Source of the DNA: Bacteroidia bacterium
GTDB lineage: Bacteria; Bacteroidota; Bacteroidia; UKL13-3
DNA length: 48,904 nucleotides
Direction of reading: 5' to 3'
Assembly: GCA_020049855.1 (NCBI GenBank)
Contig: JAGVLJ010000035.1
Span: 1-48,904, forward strand
Each line of letters starts with the position of its first letter. The first letter of the stretch is position 1. Shown here one piece after another: positions 28,199 through 37,205 of the stretch. Under the pieces are notes generated by a model, which did no database searches, was not told where the DNA came from, and was given only the letters and a program-made list of their open reading frames with translations. Position numbers and translations under genes: made by a program.

Positions 28199-30319
28199 CT
28201 ATTTGATTAGCTGAAAATCAATGGTACGTTTTACCAGATCGGTTTTAATGACTTTTACTTTTAGTTTGTCTCCAAGTTGATGAATGATTTTCTTTTTACG
28301 CCCAATTACACGGTAGTTGGCTTCATCATATTCATAAAAATCATCCTGAAGGGAGCCCAGTCTTATCATTCCTTCGCATTTGTTTTCTATTATTTCCACA
28401 TAAATACCCCATTCGGTAACACCTGAAATAATTCCCTCAAATACTTTTCCCAAGAACTGGTTCAGGTATTCTACCTGCTTGTATTTAATTGAAGCGCGCT
28501 CTGCTTCTGCTGCCCGTTGTTCCCTCTCCGAGCTGTGCTTACATTTGTTTTCCAGATCACTGGTTTTGTCCGTTTCTTTTTCTAAAAAATGTTCCAGCAA
28601 TCTATGTGTCATTAAATCAGGATATCGCCTGATGGGAGAAGTAAAATGTGTGTAGTAATCAAAAGCTAACCCGTAGTGGCTGGTTTTTTTTGTAGTATAA
28701 TAGGCTTTTGCCATGGTGCGAATGGCCATTTGCTGCAGCAGATTTTGTTCGGGTTTCCCTTCTACCTCTTGCAGTAAGTTATTCAGCAATTTTGAAATCT
28801 GCTTTTCCGATTGTGCGTTTATGCGGTATCCGAAACGAGCCGCAATGGTACTGAATTGGGTGAGTTTATCAATATTGGGTAGTTCGTGTACGCGGTACAC
28901 GCAATTTTTTTTATTCTTTCCTAAAAGTTCTGCCACTTTTTTATTGGCAAGCAGCATAAAATCTTCAATCAGTTTATGCGCTTCTTTTCGTATTTTGGTG
29001 TACACCCCAAGCGGATTCCCCTGTTCATCTAATTTAAATTTTACTTCTTCTGTTTCAAACGAAATGGCTCCGTTTTTAAAACGCTCGTTACGCATTATTT
29101 TGGCTAAGGCATTCAGTTGAAGCAATTCATAGGCAAAAGGGCCGCTTTGGCTTTCGATCACCTGCTGTACCTCTTCGTAGGCAAATCGCCTGTTGGAGTG
29201 AATAACCGTTTTACCAAACCACTCCTTGTGGATATGACCTTTTTCATCCATTTCAAATACTGCGGCAAAGCACAACTTATCCTCATTTGCTCTTAACGAA
29301 CACACTCCGTTGGATAATTTTTCGGGCAACATAGGTACTACACGATCCACCAAGTAAATGGACGTTCCGCGGTCATAAGCCTCTTTATCCAGCGGAGAAC
29401 CGGGCTTTACATAATGGCTCACATCGGCAATATGCACTCCTATTTCAAAGCGGTTATCGGATAATACCTGAAAAGAAATGGCATCATCAAAATCTTTGGC
29501 ATCTTCGGGGTCAATGGTAAATGTAGGGACAGCGCGAAAGTCTCTTCTTTTTTTTATTTCTTCGGCAGGTGGGGTGTAGGTAATTTTTTCTGCTTGAGCC
29601 TCCACCTCTTTAGGAAAACTCAATGGAAATCCATACTCGGCAATAATGGCATTCATCTCCACTTCATTGATGCCCGGTTTGCCAAGCACCTCGGTTATTT
29701 CACCAAAAGGATTATTGAAATCTACAGGCCAGTCGGTAATGCGGGCAATGGCTTTCATTCCGTGCCCGGCTTTGTTTAATTTATCGTTGGGGATATAAAT
29801 GTCTACATGCATTCTGCGGTCATCCGGAACCAGAAAAGCAAATCCTGCCTTGCGTTCCACAATACCTACAAATTCAGTTCGTGCGCGTTCCAGAATTTCA
29901 ATCACCTCACCCGAGTTTTTCCCATCTTTACGCTGGGCAAAGAGACAAATTTTTACCCTATCTTTATGCAGGGCGCGGTTTAAATCATTTGGGCCAATGT
30001 AAATATCATTTCCTCCACCATCCGGAATCAGGTAAGCAGAACCGTGTGCATTTACATCAAGAATTCCTTCTACAAATCGGTCAAAAATAACCGCTTTAAA
30101 TTTGCCCGGCCCACTTGATCTGAGTTTTCCGGTTCCCAATAATTTGTTCAGGGCGTTTTCAATGAGTTTGCGTTGCTCATCACTTCTGAAACCTAAGCGG
30201 GAGGCAATTTGTTTGGCATTCCACTCTTTGGATGCCTGCTCCATCATCAGGTCGCAGATAGCCTGCTGAAGATTTTGCGGAGTTGTTTTTTTTGTCAAAC
30301 TAAAACGTATTTGTTGCAA
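28199..30319 (-). CDS. rnr: Ribonuclease R
   Basis: 706 residues. Domain order: helical/winged N-terminal region with WNAKQIASRLGFRSDEQRK (~34-52), two cold-shock domains (GNDIYIGPNDLNRALHKD and VPDDRRMHVDIYIPNDKLNK), the RNB catalytic domain with TIDPEDAKDFDDAISF and its cluster of metal-binding Asp residues (~270-290), then HYGLAFDYYTHFTSPIRRYP and a C-terminal S1 domain (GIISGVTEWGIYVEI). It is a processive 3'-5' exonuclease for structured RNA. The frame opens with TTG at 30319; the next Met codons are ATG at 30247 and 30244. TATTTTGC overlaps the TTG, so if that is the promoter the real start is probably 30247. The basic C-terminal tail of E. coli RNase R is absent. Confidence 0.93.
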   Translation of the reverse strand: MQQIRFSLTKKTTPQNLQQAICDLMMEQASKEWNAKQIASRLGFRSDEQRKLIENALNKLLGTGKLRSSGPGKFKAVIFDRFVEGILDVNAHGSAYLIPDGGGNDIYIGPNDLNRALHKDRVKICLFAQRKDGKNSGEVIEILERARTEFVGIVERKAGFAFLVPDDRRMHVDIYIPNDKLNKAGHGMKAIARITDWPVDFNNPFGEITEVLGKPGINEVEMNAIIAEYGFPLSFPKEVEAQAEKITYTPPAEEIKKRRDFRAVPTFTIDPEDAKDFDDAISFQVLSDNRFEIGVHIADVSHYVKPGSPLDKEAYDRGTSIYLVDRVVPMLPEKLSNGVCSLRANEDKLCFAAVFEMDEKGHIHKEWFGKTVIHSNRRFAYEEVQQVIESQSGPFAYELLQLNALAKIMRNERFKNGAISFETEEVKFKLDEQGNPLGVYTKIRKEAHKLIEDFMLLANKKVAELLGKNKKNCVYRVHELPNIDKLTQFSTIAARFGYRINAQSEKQISKLLNNLLQEVEGKPEQNLLQQMAIRTMAKAYYTTKKTSHYGLAFDYYTHFTSPIRRYPDLMTHRLLEHFLEKETDKTSDLENKCKHSSEREQRAAEAERASIKYKQVEYLNQFLGKVFEGIISGVTEWGIYVEIIENKCEGMIRLGSLQDDFYEYDEANYRVIGRKKKIIHQLGDKLKVKVIKTDLVKRTIDFQLIK

Positions 30320-30723
30320 AATACTTTCTTTGCCTAATATTCAGAAAGGGTTTTATGCACAACGTGGCAGAATGATTAATGGGTTATTCTTATTTCGTTA
30401 CCTCAAGCTATAAGGAAGAGTTGGTTTTGATCAGGTATATGGATTGGGAGAGTTGAGTTGGATTTGATTTTCTTCCTGCAACTGGTTTTACATATGCCCG
30501 ATAGGATCACCCATATAAATTTCAATTAACTCGGTTATTTTTAGCAGGAATATTTATTTGGGCAAGGTTTGGAAATACGGCAATTAATGGAACGTGTGAA
30601 CTAAGTTGGGGTTTAATCTATTCGTAAGCAAATAGCAGAAACCAATGCTGTTATAATTAATTTGCCATAAGTTGAAAAAACAACATCCGGCAGGGATTAG
30701 TTAACTTAGGGGATGAATATAAA
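30320..30723. other. ~400-base intergenic region without recognisable features
   Basis: AT-rich sequence between the RNase R start and the 3' end of the T9SS cargo gene. I see no open frame of useful length, RNA motif or repeat. Confidence 0.5.
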
Positions 30724-30726
30724 TAA

Positions 30727-30757
30727 AAAAAGGCTTCTTTCCGGAAGCCTTTTTTTA
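30727..30757 (-). terminator. Terminator of the T9SS cargo gene (hairpin with A/T flanks on both sides)
   Basis: AGGCTTC (30731-30737) pairs with GAAGCCT (30744-30750) around a 6-base loop, with A-runs before and T-runs after. It lies ~24 bases beyond the stop of the minus-strand gene 30774-31538 and could work in both directions; the plus direction has no gene to end. Confidence 0.85.
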
Positions 30758-30773
30758 TTTATGACGATATAGA

Positions 30774-31538
30774 TTAATTAACCTGAATTTTTCCTGATTT
30801 AATCATTTCCCCTTCTACAGTTTTAATCTCGTAGAAATAAAATCCGCGCGGGTAATTGCTTACATTAACGGTTGTGTTTTTTTCCTCAAACATTATATCT
30901 TCTACTTTTCTTCCTGTAATGTCAAAAATGTTCAACACCTTGGGCAAACCGTAATTTACATCAATGTTTAGAACATCTTTTACAGGATTAGGGTAAACTT
31001 TGGTAGTGTTGGCTAATACTCCGGCAATACCTACAGCCCAGCCTTGCTCATTAAACCAAACAACATCTTTTGATTTCTGATTGTTGGTTAAGCCGGCACC
31101 CGATTCAAATCCCAAATCCGGACGGTTGAGGACATGTGCAATAAAAGCAAATCTTACGTTGGCTGACTGAAGAAATTTCAGATTGGCCGTAAGGTTTAAA
31201 GTCAAATGTACTGTGTCGTTTGGCGCAACGGTTCTGGTCAAAATTTTTAATCCGAAAGTAGAAGAGTTAGGACCTGGATACAATAAAATTGTTTGAGAGT
31301 TACTAATGATAGTTATGGCAAACTGAAACCAGATGGAATCGCCAGCCAGTGCTGAGCTGGAGCCATTGTTTTTCATAACTACATCAACATTAATAGGTGT
31401 TCCGTTTGAAGGAGTGCTTTTTAAACTATCCGGATATAGAATAGTTTCTGTTGACCAGTCAATGGTTCTGGTTGTTTGTGCAACAGATAATCCTGTTATA
31501 AAAATAACAGATACGAGTGTAAGTAGAATTTTTTTCAT
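30774..31538 (-). CDS. Small secreted protein with a T9SS type A sorting domain
   Basis: 254 residues. Signal peptide MKKILLTLVSVIFITGLSVA, a middle beta-rich domain (~20-170) with PINVDVVMKNNGSSSALAGD and a CARDB-like look (paired strands with NDTVHLTLNLTANL), then a C-terminal sorting domain starting KVYPNPVKDVLNIDV (~181) through VLNIFDITGRKVEDI to the end in FYFYEIKTVEGEMIKSGK. The C-terminal domain is recognised by the type IX secretion system, and the protein is then released or attached to the cell surface. No ligand can be inferred. It has its own terminator. Confidence 0.88.
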   Translation of the reverse strand: MKKILLTLVSVIFITGLSVAQTTRTIDWSTETILYPDSLKSTPSNGTPINVDVVMKNNGSSSALAGDSIWFQFAITIISNSQTILLYPGPNSSTFGLKILTRTVAPNDTVHLTLNLTANLKFLQSANVRFAFIAHVLNRPDLGFESGAGLTNNQKSKDVVWFNEQGWAVGIAGVLANTTKVYPNPVKDVLNIDVNYGLPKVLNIFDITGRKVEDIMFEEKNTTVNVSNYPRGFYFYEIKTVEGEMIKSGKIQVN

Positions 31539-31639
31539 GTGATGAATTTGAGTTAAATATTATTATTAATAGCAAATCTATGTTTTGAAAGCGGAAATAG
31601 AAAGGCGAAATAAAAAATATTTTCAAGTTTGTATAATTA

Positions 31640-34600
31640 TTAAGACAATAGGTCAATCAATTCATCAATATCCAGTGATTTGACAAAAGATTCTTCGGTT
31701 TCAATAAGGTTTTCAGCAAGTTGTAATTTTTTCTGTTGCAGGGCAACAATTTTCTCTTCCACTGTATTTCGGGTAATAAATTTATAGGTAAATACATTTT
31801 TTGTTTGCCCAATGCGGTAGCTTCGGTCTTCGGCCTGCTTTTCAACGGCCGGATTCCACCAGGGGTCGAGGATAAAAACATAATCTGCCGATACCAGATT
31901 TAACCCGAGTCCACCTGCCTTTAGTGAAATTAAAAATACTTTTATCTGTTCATTTTCATTGAACCTTTTTACCTGATCTGCCCGTTCTTTTTGCGACATC
32001 TGCCCGTGTAAATAGCAATAGGATATATGGTTTGCTTCGAGATGCTGACGGTAAATTTCCAGTTGTTTCACAAACTGAGAAAAAACCAGTAACTTATGAT
32101 CTTCTGCAATGGCTATATTTATTCTTTCGGTTACCTCATCAAATTTGCCTGAGGTAAATTCATATTCTTCTTCAACCATTCTTGGATGGTTGGCTATTTG
32201 GCGGAGCTTGGTAAGTCCCTGAATAATGTTTAGCTTTGATTTATTTAACCCTTGCTCTTTGATCACCTGCAACAGTTCGTTTCTATATTGTGATTTTACT
32301 TCATCATAAGTCTTTCCTTGTTCTTCGCTCATATCACAGTAAATCACTTGCTCAATTTTGTCGGGAAGGTCTTTAGCCACTTGCGATTTGGTTCTTCGCA
32401 GTACAAACGGGTTGATTAGTGTTTTAAGAATTTTGAGTTTTTTTTCGTCAGCCTGCTTCTCAATTGGGATAGAAAAATTTTCCATAAAACTACTGTAATC
32501 TCCAAGTAATCCCGGATTGATAAATGACATTTGCGACCAAAGTTCAATTACGGAGTTTTCAATAGGCGTTCCGGTAAGTACAATTTTAAATGCTGACTTT
32601 AAACTTTTCACCGCCTTTGATGCCTGCGATAATGGATTTTTTATATTCTGACTTTCGTCAAGTATGATATAGTGAAAATAATAGCTGCGCAATAGTTCAA
32701 CGTCCGATCGAACCGTACCATAGGTGGTAAGGATAATATCATAATACCTGAATTGGGCGGGGTCTTTTAATCGGTTGATTCCGGTATAAACTAAAATTTT
32801 TAATTCGGGGGCAAAACGTGCGGCTTCATTGTTCCAATTAAAAATTAACGAAGTAGGGACAATGATTATCGAAGTGGTGTATTGTTTCTTCACCGTTTGA
32901 TCATCTCCTTCTGCTATTTGAGAAGTTTTAGCTCCGGCCATAGCGGGTAAATGGGCATCCTGATTAAACAGGGAAATCTGAACCGGTGTTTGATTCGAAA
33001 TTTCTGAGGGGTCTAAAGCTGGCGGATGTTCAACTGTTTCGGAGCCGCGATGAAACTCCTTTTCATATTGCAGTAAAGCTAATGTTTGAATGGTTTTGCC
33101 TAATCCCATATCATCTGCAAGGCAGGCACCAAGTTTATTATCACGCAGAAATGAAAACCAGTTGTAGCCTGCTTTTTGGTATGGTCGCAAATCTCCGTTA
33201 AAAGAAAGCGGAAGAGGGTATTCTTTGATACTTTGCTGATCGCGCAGGTTCATGAGTTTTTCACTCAGCTTCATTTGAACACCATTAAAAGAGCTTAACT
33301 CGGTAATTAATCCGATGTGGTAATTATGCAACCTTATATTTTCGCCCGGTTCTGAATTTTCAAAAATGCTGCCGAAGGTGCAGAACCATTCATCAGGTAT
33401 TACGGCTGTTTCTCCGTTAGGCAATAAAAACTCGCGTTTGCCCTTTAAGATATATTCTCTAAGAGCAAGAAACGGAAACTGAAATTCTCCAAATTTTACA
33501 ACAGCATTGATGTCAAACCAGTCGTTAAATTCCTTTACATCAATTTTTATTTCCCGGTGACCAAGAAAATATTTATGTCGTTCTTCTTCCTGAATAATTT
33601 TAAACCCGGCTTCTTCAATTTTTTCTTTATGAGTAATTATCCAATCTATAAATTCATATTTGTTTACTGTCTCAAATGCCTGTAAGGTTCGTTCTTCTTT
33701 TGGCAGGGCATTAGGCTTCTTTAATCTGAAAACCGAGCCATCGGTGAGTTCAAGCCCCAGATTTTCGAGAAAATCTTTTTTACTGTCCTCCCATTTTACC
33801 GATCTTCTTATTCGTTTAAATAGGTACTGCTTGTCTTTTTTTTCAAAACTCACCGATACTTTATGCGAGTTATGGTAAAGGAAAAGGTTCTTTCCGTATT
33901 CAAAGCACAATTGCAGTTGAACATTTTCTTCCCATAACCTTACAATTTTGAGTACAGGGGTGGCATCGTGTTTTTCAGTAATAATTTCAAGCCCCTGAGC
34001 ATACACATCAAATTTTTCAACCAGCGGAACTACAAATTTACGGAAGTAGTTTTCTTCGGCACTTTTAGGAATTTGTATGAACCGTTTATTTAAAAAAGGT
34101 AATAATTTCTTCCCGTCAATATTTTTTTGAAAGTCATATATCCTATTCTCTACCAGCAACCACGCTGGGAAGTTGCACAGGAGTTTAGCGTTTTTATACA
34201 TGAATTCCAGTTTTTCTTCCTTATACTTTATGGTAGGATAATAGCGGGTACCTTCTTCATCGCGCCTGAAATGAAATAAAACCGAGCTTTTCTCTTTTGC
34301 AATTTCCAGCTCTGTGGAGCAGGGGTTATTGTCATTTCCGGTTTTGAATATCCGCTTATTCCGGAGTAATTCCAGGGAAGCGGCAATTCGTTTTTCAATA
34401 AATGGACGTATGAAATTAATAAACAGTTCCTCATCACAGTATTTCTCAAAAAACTGAGAAGGTTTTATTTGTTTATTGTTTTTATCAACGTAAAACTTTT
34501 TGGTGATATAGCTCTGCTCAATTTCATCTAATATTTTCAGCAACTGTTTGTCCGGGGCATCAATTTGTTCACTGTAATAATCAGAAGTTTTAGTGAAAAT

Positions 34601-34744
34601 TCGTTGATGAGTAAGCGTAAGTTGTCCCTTGGAATTCACCTGCACCACATGTGGCTCAATAATGAGTCCGAGGTGCTGATGCTCTACCAGTGTATAAATT
34701 AATTCAAAAGGTTGGGTATTGACTACTTTCAAAACAAATTCCAT
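31640..34744 (-). CDS. SWI2/SNF2-family DEAD/DEAH-box ATPase
   Basis: 1034 residues. About 520 N-terminal residues form the poorly conserved bacterial SNF2 N-terminal region. The ATPase core follows: LRPYQKAGYNWFSFL, Walker A LADDMGLGKTIQTL (~545), motif II DESQNIKNP (~697, DESQ rather than DEAH), VLTGTPIENSVIELW, then the C-terminal lobe with LLVFSQFVKQLEIYR, AGGLGLNLVSADYV and DRSYRIGQ (~976). A ~50-residue polar insert sits between motifs I and Ia. There is no SWIM zinc finger. It is probably a DNA translocase that remodels protein-DNA complexes such as stalled RNA polymerase (compare RapA); the partner is unknown. It follows dapF on the same strand after ~60 bases. Confidence 0.92.
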   Translation of the reverse strand: MEFVLKVVNTQPFELIYTLVEHQHLGLIIEPHVVQVNSKGQLTLTHQRIFTKTSDYYSEQIDAPDKQLLKILDEIEQSYITKKFYVDKNNKQIKPSQFFEKYCDEELFINFIRPFIEKRIAASLELLRNKRIFKTGNDNNPCSTELEIAKEKSSVLFHFRRDEEGTRYYPTIKYKEEKLEFMYKNAKLLCNFPAWLLVENRIYDFQKNIDGKKLLPFLNKRFIQIPKSAEENYFRKFVVPLVEKFDVYAQGLEIITEKHDATPVLKIVRLWEENVQLQLCFEYGKNLFLYHNSHKVSVSFEKKDKQYLFKRIRRSVKWEDSKKDFLENLGLELTDGSVFRLKKPNALPKEERTLQAFETVNKYEFIDWIITHKEKIEEAGFKIIQEEERHKYFLGHREIKIDVKEFNDWFDINAVVKFGEFQFPFLALREYILKGKREFLLPNGETAVIPDEWFCTFGSIFENSEPGENIRLHNYHIGLITELSSFNGVQMKLSEKLMNLRDQQSIKEYPLPLSFNGDLRPYQKAGYNWFSFLRDNKLGACLADDMGLGKTIQTLALLQYEKEFHRGSETVEHPPALDPSEISNQTPVQISLFNQDAHLPAMAGAKTSQIAEGDDQTVKKQYTTSIIIVPTSLIFNWNNEAARFAPELKILVYTGINRLKDPAQFRYYDIILTTYGTVRSDVELLRSYYFHYIILDESQNIKNPLSQASKAVKSLKSAFKIVLTGTPIENSVIELWSQMSFINPGLLGDYSSFMENFSIPIEKQADEKKLKILKTLINPFVLRRTKSQVAKDLPDKIEQVIYCDMSEEQGKTYDEVKSQYRNELLQVIKEQGLNKSKLNIIQGLTKLRQIANHPRMVEEEYEFTSGKFDEVTERINIAIAEDHKLLVFSQFVKQLEIYRQHLEANHISYCYLHGQMSQKERADQVKRFNENEQIKVFLISLKAGGLGLNLVSADYVFILDPWWNPAVEKQAEDRSYRIGQTKNVFTYKFITRNTVEEKIVALQQKKLQLAENLIETEESFVKSLDIDELIDLLS

Positions 34745-34805
34745 CTACTAACAACCGATAAAGGTAGGTTGAATAAATGGGTGGATTGCCTATGTGGGAA
34801 AATTG

Positions 34806-35591
34806 TCAGAAACTCACTTCGCCACTGAAAACCAATTTAGCCGGACCAATGAGCCATACATTTGTAAACGTATTCTCCTTTGGATTGAACTGAAACTTCA
34901 CTTTCAATTCCCCTCCCGGAGTGGTGATTGGAACTTCAAAGGGAGCTGTTGACGTTTTTTTGTTCAGCAAATACCAGGCAATTGCTGCAGCCGTAACCCC
35001 GGTTCCGCACGACAAGGTTTCGTCTTCTACACCGCGTTCGTAGGTACGCACATACAATCGGCTTTGCTGCCATTCAATAAAATTTACATTGATTCCGTTT
35101 GGCTTGTATTGATCATTATACCGAATAGCCTTTGCTTTGGTTATAATATCGGTGGTGGCGGTGTTGCTGCAAGGAAGTACATAGTGGGGTGAGCCGGTAT
35201 TCAATACAAAATGATTGGCATGTGATGTAATTTCACTCACGTTTTGCATTTGTAACTCCACCAAATCTCCGTTGAATAAGGCCAAATGAGGCCCGTCAAC
35301 CGCAAGAAAGGATGTGTTGGTTGAAATAATTCCCATTTGACGGGCAAAAAGAGCAATGCACCGACCTCCATTTCCGCACATGCTGCTTTCGTTGCCATCT
35401 GCATTATAATAAATCATCCGAAAATCGAAACCCTTCTCGTTTCTCAGCAACATTAATCCGTCAGCACCAATACCAAATCTGCGATTACATAATCCGGCAA
35501 TCAGTTCTTTGTTATGCAATGGAAATTGCTCTTCCCGATCATCTATAATGAGGAAGTCATTTCCGGTTCCCTGATATTTATAAAATTTCAC
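34806..35591 (-). CDS. dapF: Diaminopimelate epimerase
   Basis: 261 residues from a GTG at 35591. The KYQGTGNDFLIID start, NADGNESSMCGNGGRC with the first catalytic Cys (~73), and the second Cys in EDETLSCGTGVTAAAIAW (~197) are all present, so the enzyme should be active in converting LL- to meso-diaminopimelate for peptidoglycan and lysine. The GTG is just 1 base after the stop of the anti-sigma-like gene, a spacing that implies translational coupling. A frameshift upstream in that gene may therefore lower or alter DapF expression. Confidence 0.96.
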   Translation of the reverse strand: MKFYKYQGTGNDFLIIDDREEQFPLHNKELIAGLCNRRFGIGADGLMLLRNEKGFDFRMIYYNADGNESSMCGNGGRCIALFARQMGIISTNTSFLAVDGPHLALFNGDLVELQMQNVSEITSHANHFVLNTGSPHYVLPCSNTATTDIITKAKAIRYNDQYKPNGINVNFIEWQQSRLYVRTYERGVEDETLSCGTGVTAAAIAWYLLNKKTSTAPFEVPITTPGGELKVKFQFNPKENTFTNVWLIGPAKLVFSGEVSF

Positions 35592-35592
35592 T

Positions 35593-36491
35593 TTAGTGGT
35601 GGAATATTTTTTTTACTAAACCTAATTCCATTTCCCGGTAAGGATGAAACTTGCCGTCTTGTTCAAGGTAGTAGTATTTTTTTTCGTAGTGCAAATATAG
35701 GTCATCCTGTACCGTTAACAGATGAATTTTATATGGAGGATCAATGCCATAAAGAACCAATTTTTTTCCGTTAAACAGGTATCCTCTTGAGTTAAGGGGA
35801 GATTTCCAGAATTCAACGGTTACAGTAGGTGAGCTGAGCGTAGAAGTGTCTTCAGGATTTTCAGTAGAAAGAGTTGAGGGGGTAAGCAGGGTGTCAAATT
35901 CCCATTCGTCTTCTACCAAATTAATGTAATCAGGATTCTCTTCTAAAAGTTGTCCGTCAATGCTCCCCTGCCCGGCCAAAGTCTGGGGGGAGACTGTCAA
36001 GTTTTTTTGTTGCTGTTCAGGAGTGTTTTGTTTTGCCGAAAATTCTTTGCGTAATTGTTCTTCACTTCTGCGCTCCACCTCTTTGTAAGGAACCCGGATT
36101 AGTGAATCTACCTTATTAATTACTTTTGGAAGGCTGTATTGCGGGATATAATTTTCGGTAACAAAGTAAACGGCACTTAGAATTAACAATATAGTAAGTA
36201 TGTATGGGAGTAAACCAAAGAAGAAGGTTTTTTTGTTTCGAATGCTTTCAGTGTTTTCGTGCAGGTATTGTTTTAGTTCCTGTCTTCGGGCTTCTTTTAT
36301 TCCCTCTACAAGGGCTGCATAAAAGTCGTACTGAGTTTTAAGTTTTGGCTCAACCAATAGTCGCTCTTCTGAGTTTTAAGTTTTGGCTCAACCAATAGTC
36401 GCTCTTCAAACTCGGATTTTTCTTTTTTCCCTAGTTTCCCGTCAAAGTAACGCTCGATGAGGTCAAAATTATCGGTTAGCCATTCGTTCAT
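35593..36491 (-). pseudogene. Anti-sigma-factor-like membrane protein, frameshifted by a 38-base tandem duplication
   Basis: The ATG at 36491 begins MNEWLTDNFDLIERYFDGKL, with a second element KKEKSEFEERLLVEPKLKTQ, like the cytoplasmic start of Bacteroidota anti-sigma proteins. The frame is then lost in a 38-base tandem repeat (36331-36406). Taking out one copy leaves exactly 287 codons with no internal stop: cytoplasmic domain to ~73, one membrane helix (~76-98, FFGLLPYILTILLILSAVYF), then a ~190-residue periplasmic part rich in Ser/Glu ending in FHPYREMELGLVKKIFHH. As sequenced, the second half has no ATG. Its place directly after an ECF sigma gene and opposite HtrA supports an anti-sigma role, which is inference. 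Read error and true mutation cannot be separated here. Confidence 0.85.
36331..36406. repeat. Perfect 38-base tandem duplication inside the anti-sigma-like gene
   Basis: 36331-36368 and 36369-36406 are identical. 38 is not a multiple of 3, so the copy number decides the reading frame. No other copies of this unit are seen in the window. Confidence 0.98.
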
Positions 36492-36544
36492 TTTTCTTTT
36501 ATCTTCTCTATTGACAACTATTGGTTGTTAAACGTTGTTTGGGT

Positions 36545-37060
36545 TTAAAATTTGGTTGTGGTTTTTTCAATTAGGTGTTTAAGAATTTCACTTTTACGTT
36601 GCTTTACTGCATCCGGGCTATGGGCGCCTGTCAGCTCGGCAATTTCCTTTAAACTGAATCCGTCAAAATAGTAGTAGCCCAATAATTTCCGGTCGTTCTC
36701 TGGCAGGGATAACCAACTTTCTTTAAGGAGAGAAGCGGAATAGGATTGTTTATTTCCGGCATCCGGCTCTTTTTTCCCTTTTTTCCGATCACGTTTATTC
36801 CAACGATTACGTGCGGAAGCCAAAACATACGGAGCCAGCGCAAAAGGTTGTCCGTTTTTTTGCCGGATGACATGTTGCCAAACTGCCAGTAATGCCTCGG
36901 TAAGAACTTCTTCGGCATCTTTAATTTTTCCTTGTTTGGTTATTACATAGCGATACACTTTTTTAAATGTGCGCGCATATAGCACGGTAAGAGCTTCTTC
37001 ATTGCCCGATCGCATCAGTTGAATTAAAGTTCTGTCGTTCAGAAGCCGAAAACCAAACAT
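36545..37060 (-). CDS. ECF-type RNA polymerase sigma factor
   Basis: 171 residues from the ATG at 37060 (MFGFRLLNDRTLIQLMRSGN). A longer frame to 37312 crosses the HtrA start and promoter, so it is not the real start. Region 2 is LTVLYARTFKKVYRYVITKQ through DAEEVLTEALLAVWQHV (~26-70), and region 4 is WLSLPENDRKLLGYYYFDGF with SLKEIAELTGAHSPDAVKQR (~115-165), which binds the -35 region. The HTH is slightly unusual (HSPDAVKQR rather than the common S-x-x-V-K-x-R with Thr). It is followed by the anti-sigma-like gene (54 bases) and dapF. It would direct transcription in response to an envelope signal; the divergent htrA-like gene is a good candidate target. Confidence 0.87.
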   Translation of the reverse strand: MFGFRLLNDRTLIQLMRSGNEEALTVLYARTFKKVYRYVITKQGKIKDAEEVLTEALLAVWQHVIRQKNGQPFALAPYVLASARNRWNKRDRKKGKKEPDAGNKQSYSASLLKESWLSLPENDRKLLGYYYFDGFSLKEIAELTGAHSPDAVKQRKSEILKHLIEKTTTKF

Positions 37061-37112
37061 ACTGTTTATTAAGAAAGAAAAATATTTTTTGTCTTTATTC
37101 GCTGAATAGGCC

Positions 37113-37152
37113 TCAAAGTTACGGTGCAGAAATGGTTTCACCTTAACTTTGA
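37113..37152. promoter_or_regulatory. Mirror-symmetric divergent promoter between the sigma factor gene and the HtrA gene
   Basis: CAAAGTTA (37114-37121) and TAACTTTG (37144-37151) are inverted copies, and GGTG (37123-37126) and CACC (37139-37142) extend the symmetry: 12 of 13 bases pair about a centre at 37132/37133. Read outward, each arm is a TAACTTTG -7 element. The predicted leaders are then nearly equal, ~47 bases to each start codon (37060 and 37206). Confidence 0.7.
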
Positions 37153-37205
37153 ATAGAACAATGGAACAAAAATTGATAAGCGAAAGGACGTAAAATAGAA
37201 AGTGT

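Noticed and set aside
35593-36357. A separate intact 254-residue membrane protein starting in the 38-base repeat
   Set aside because: Its first codon is a TTG (Leu in the restored frame) inside the duplication; there is no ATG until the last residues, so it is the downstream half of the frameshifted gene.
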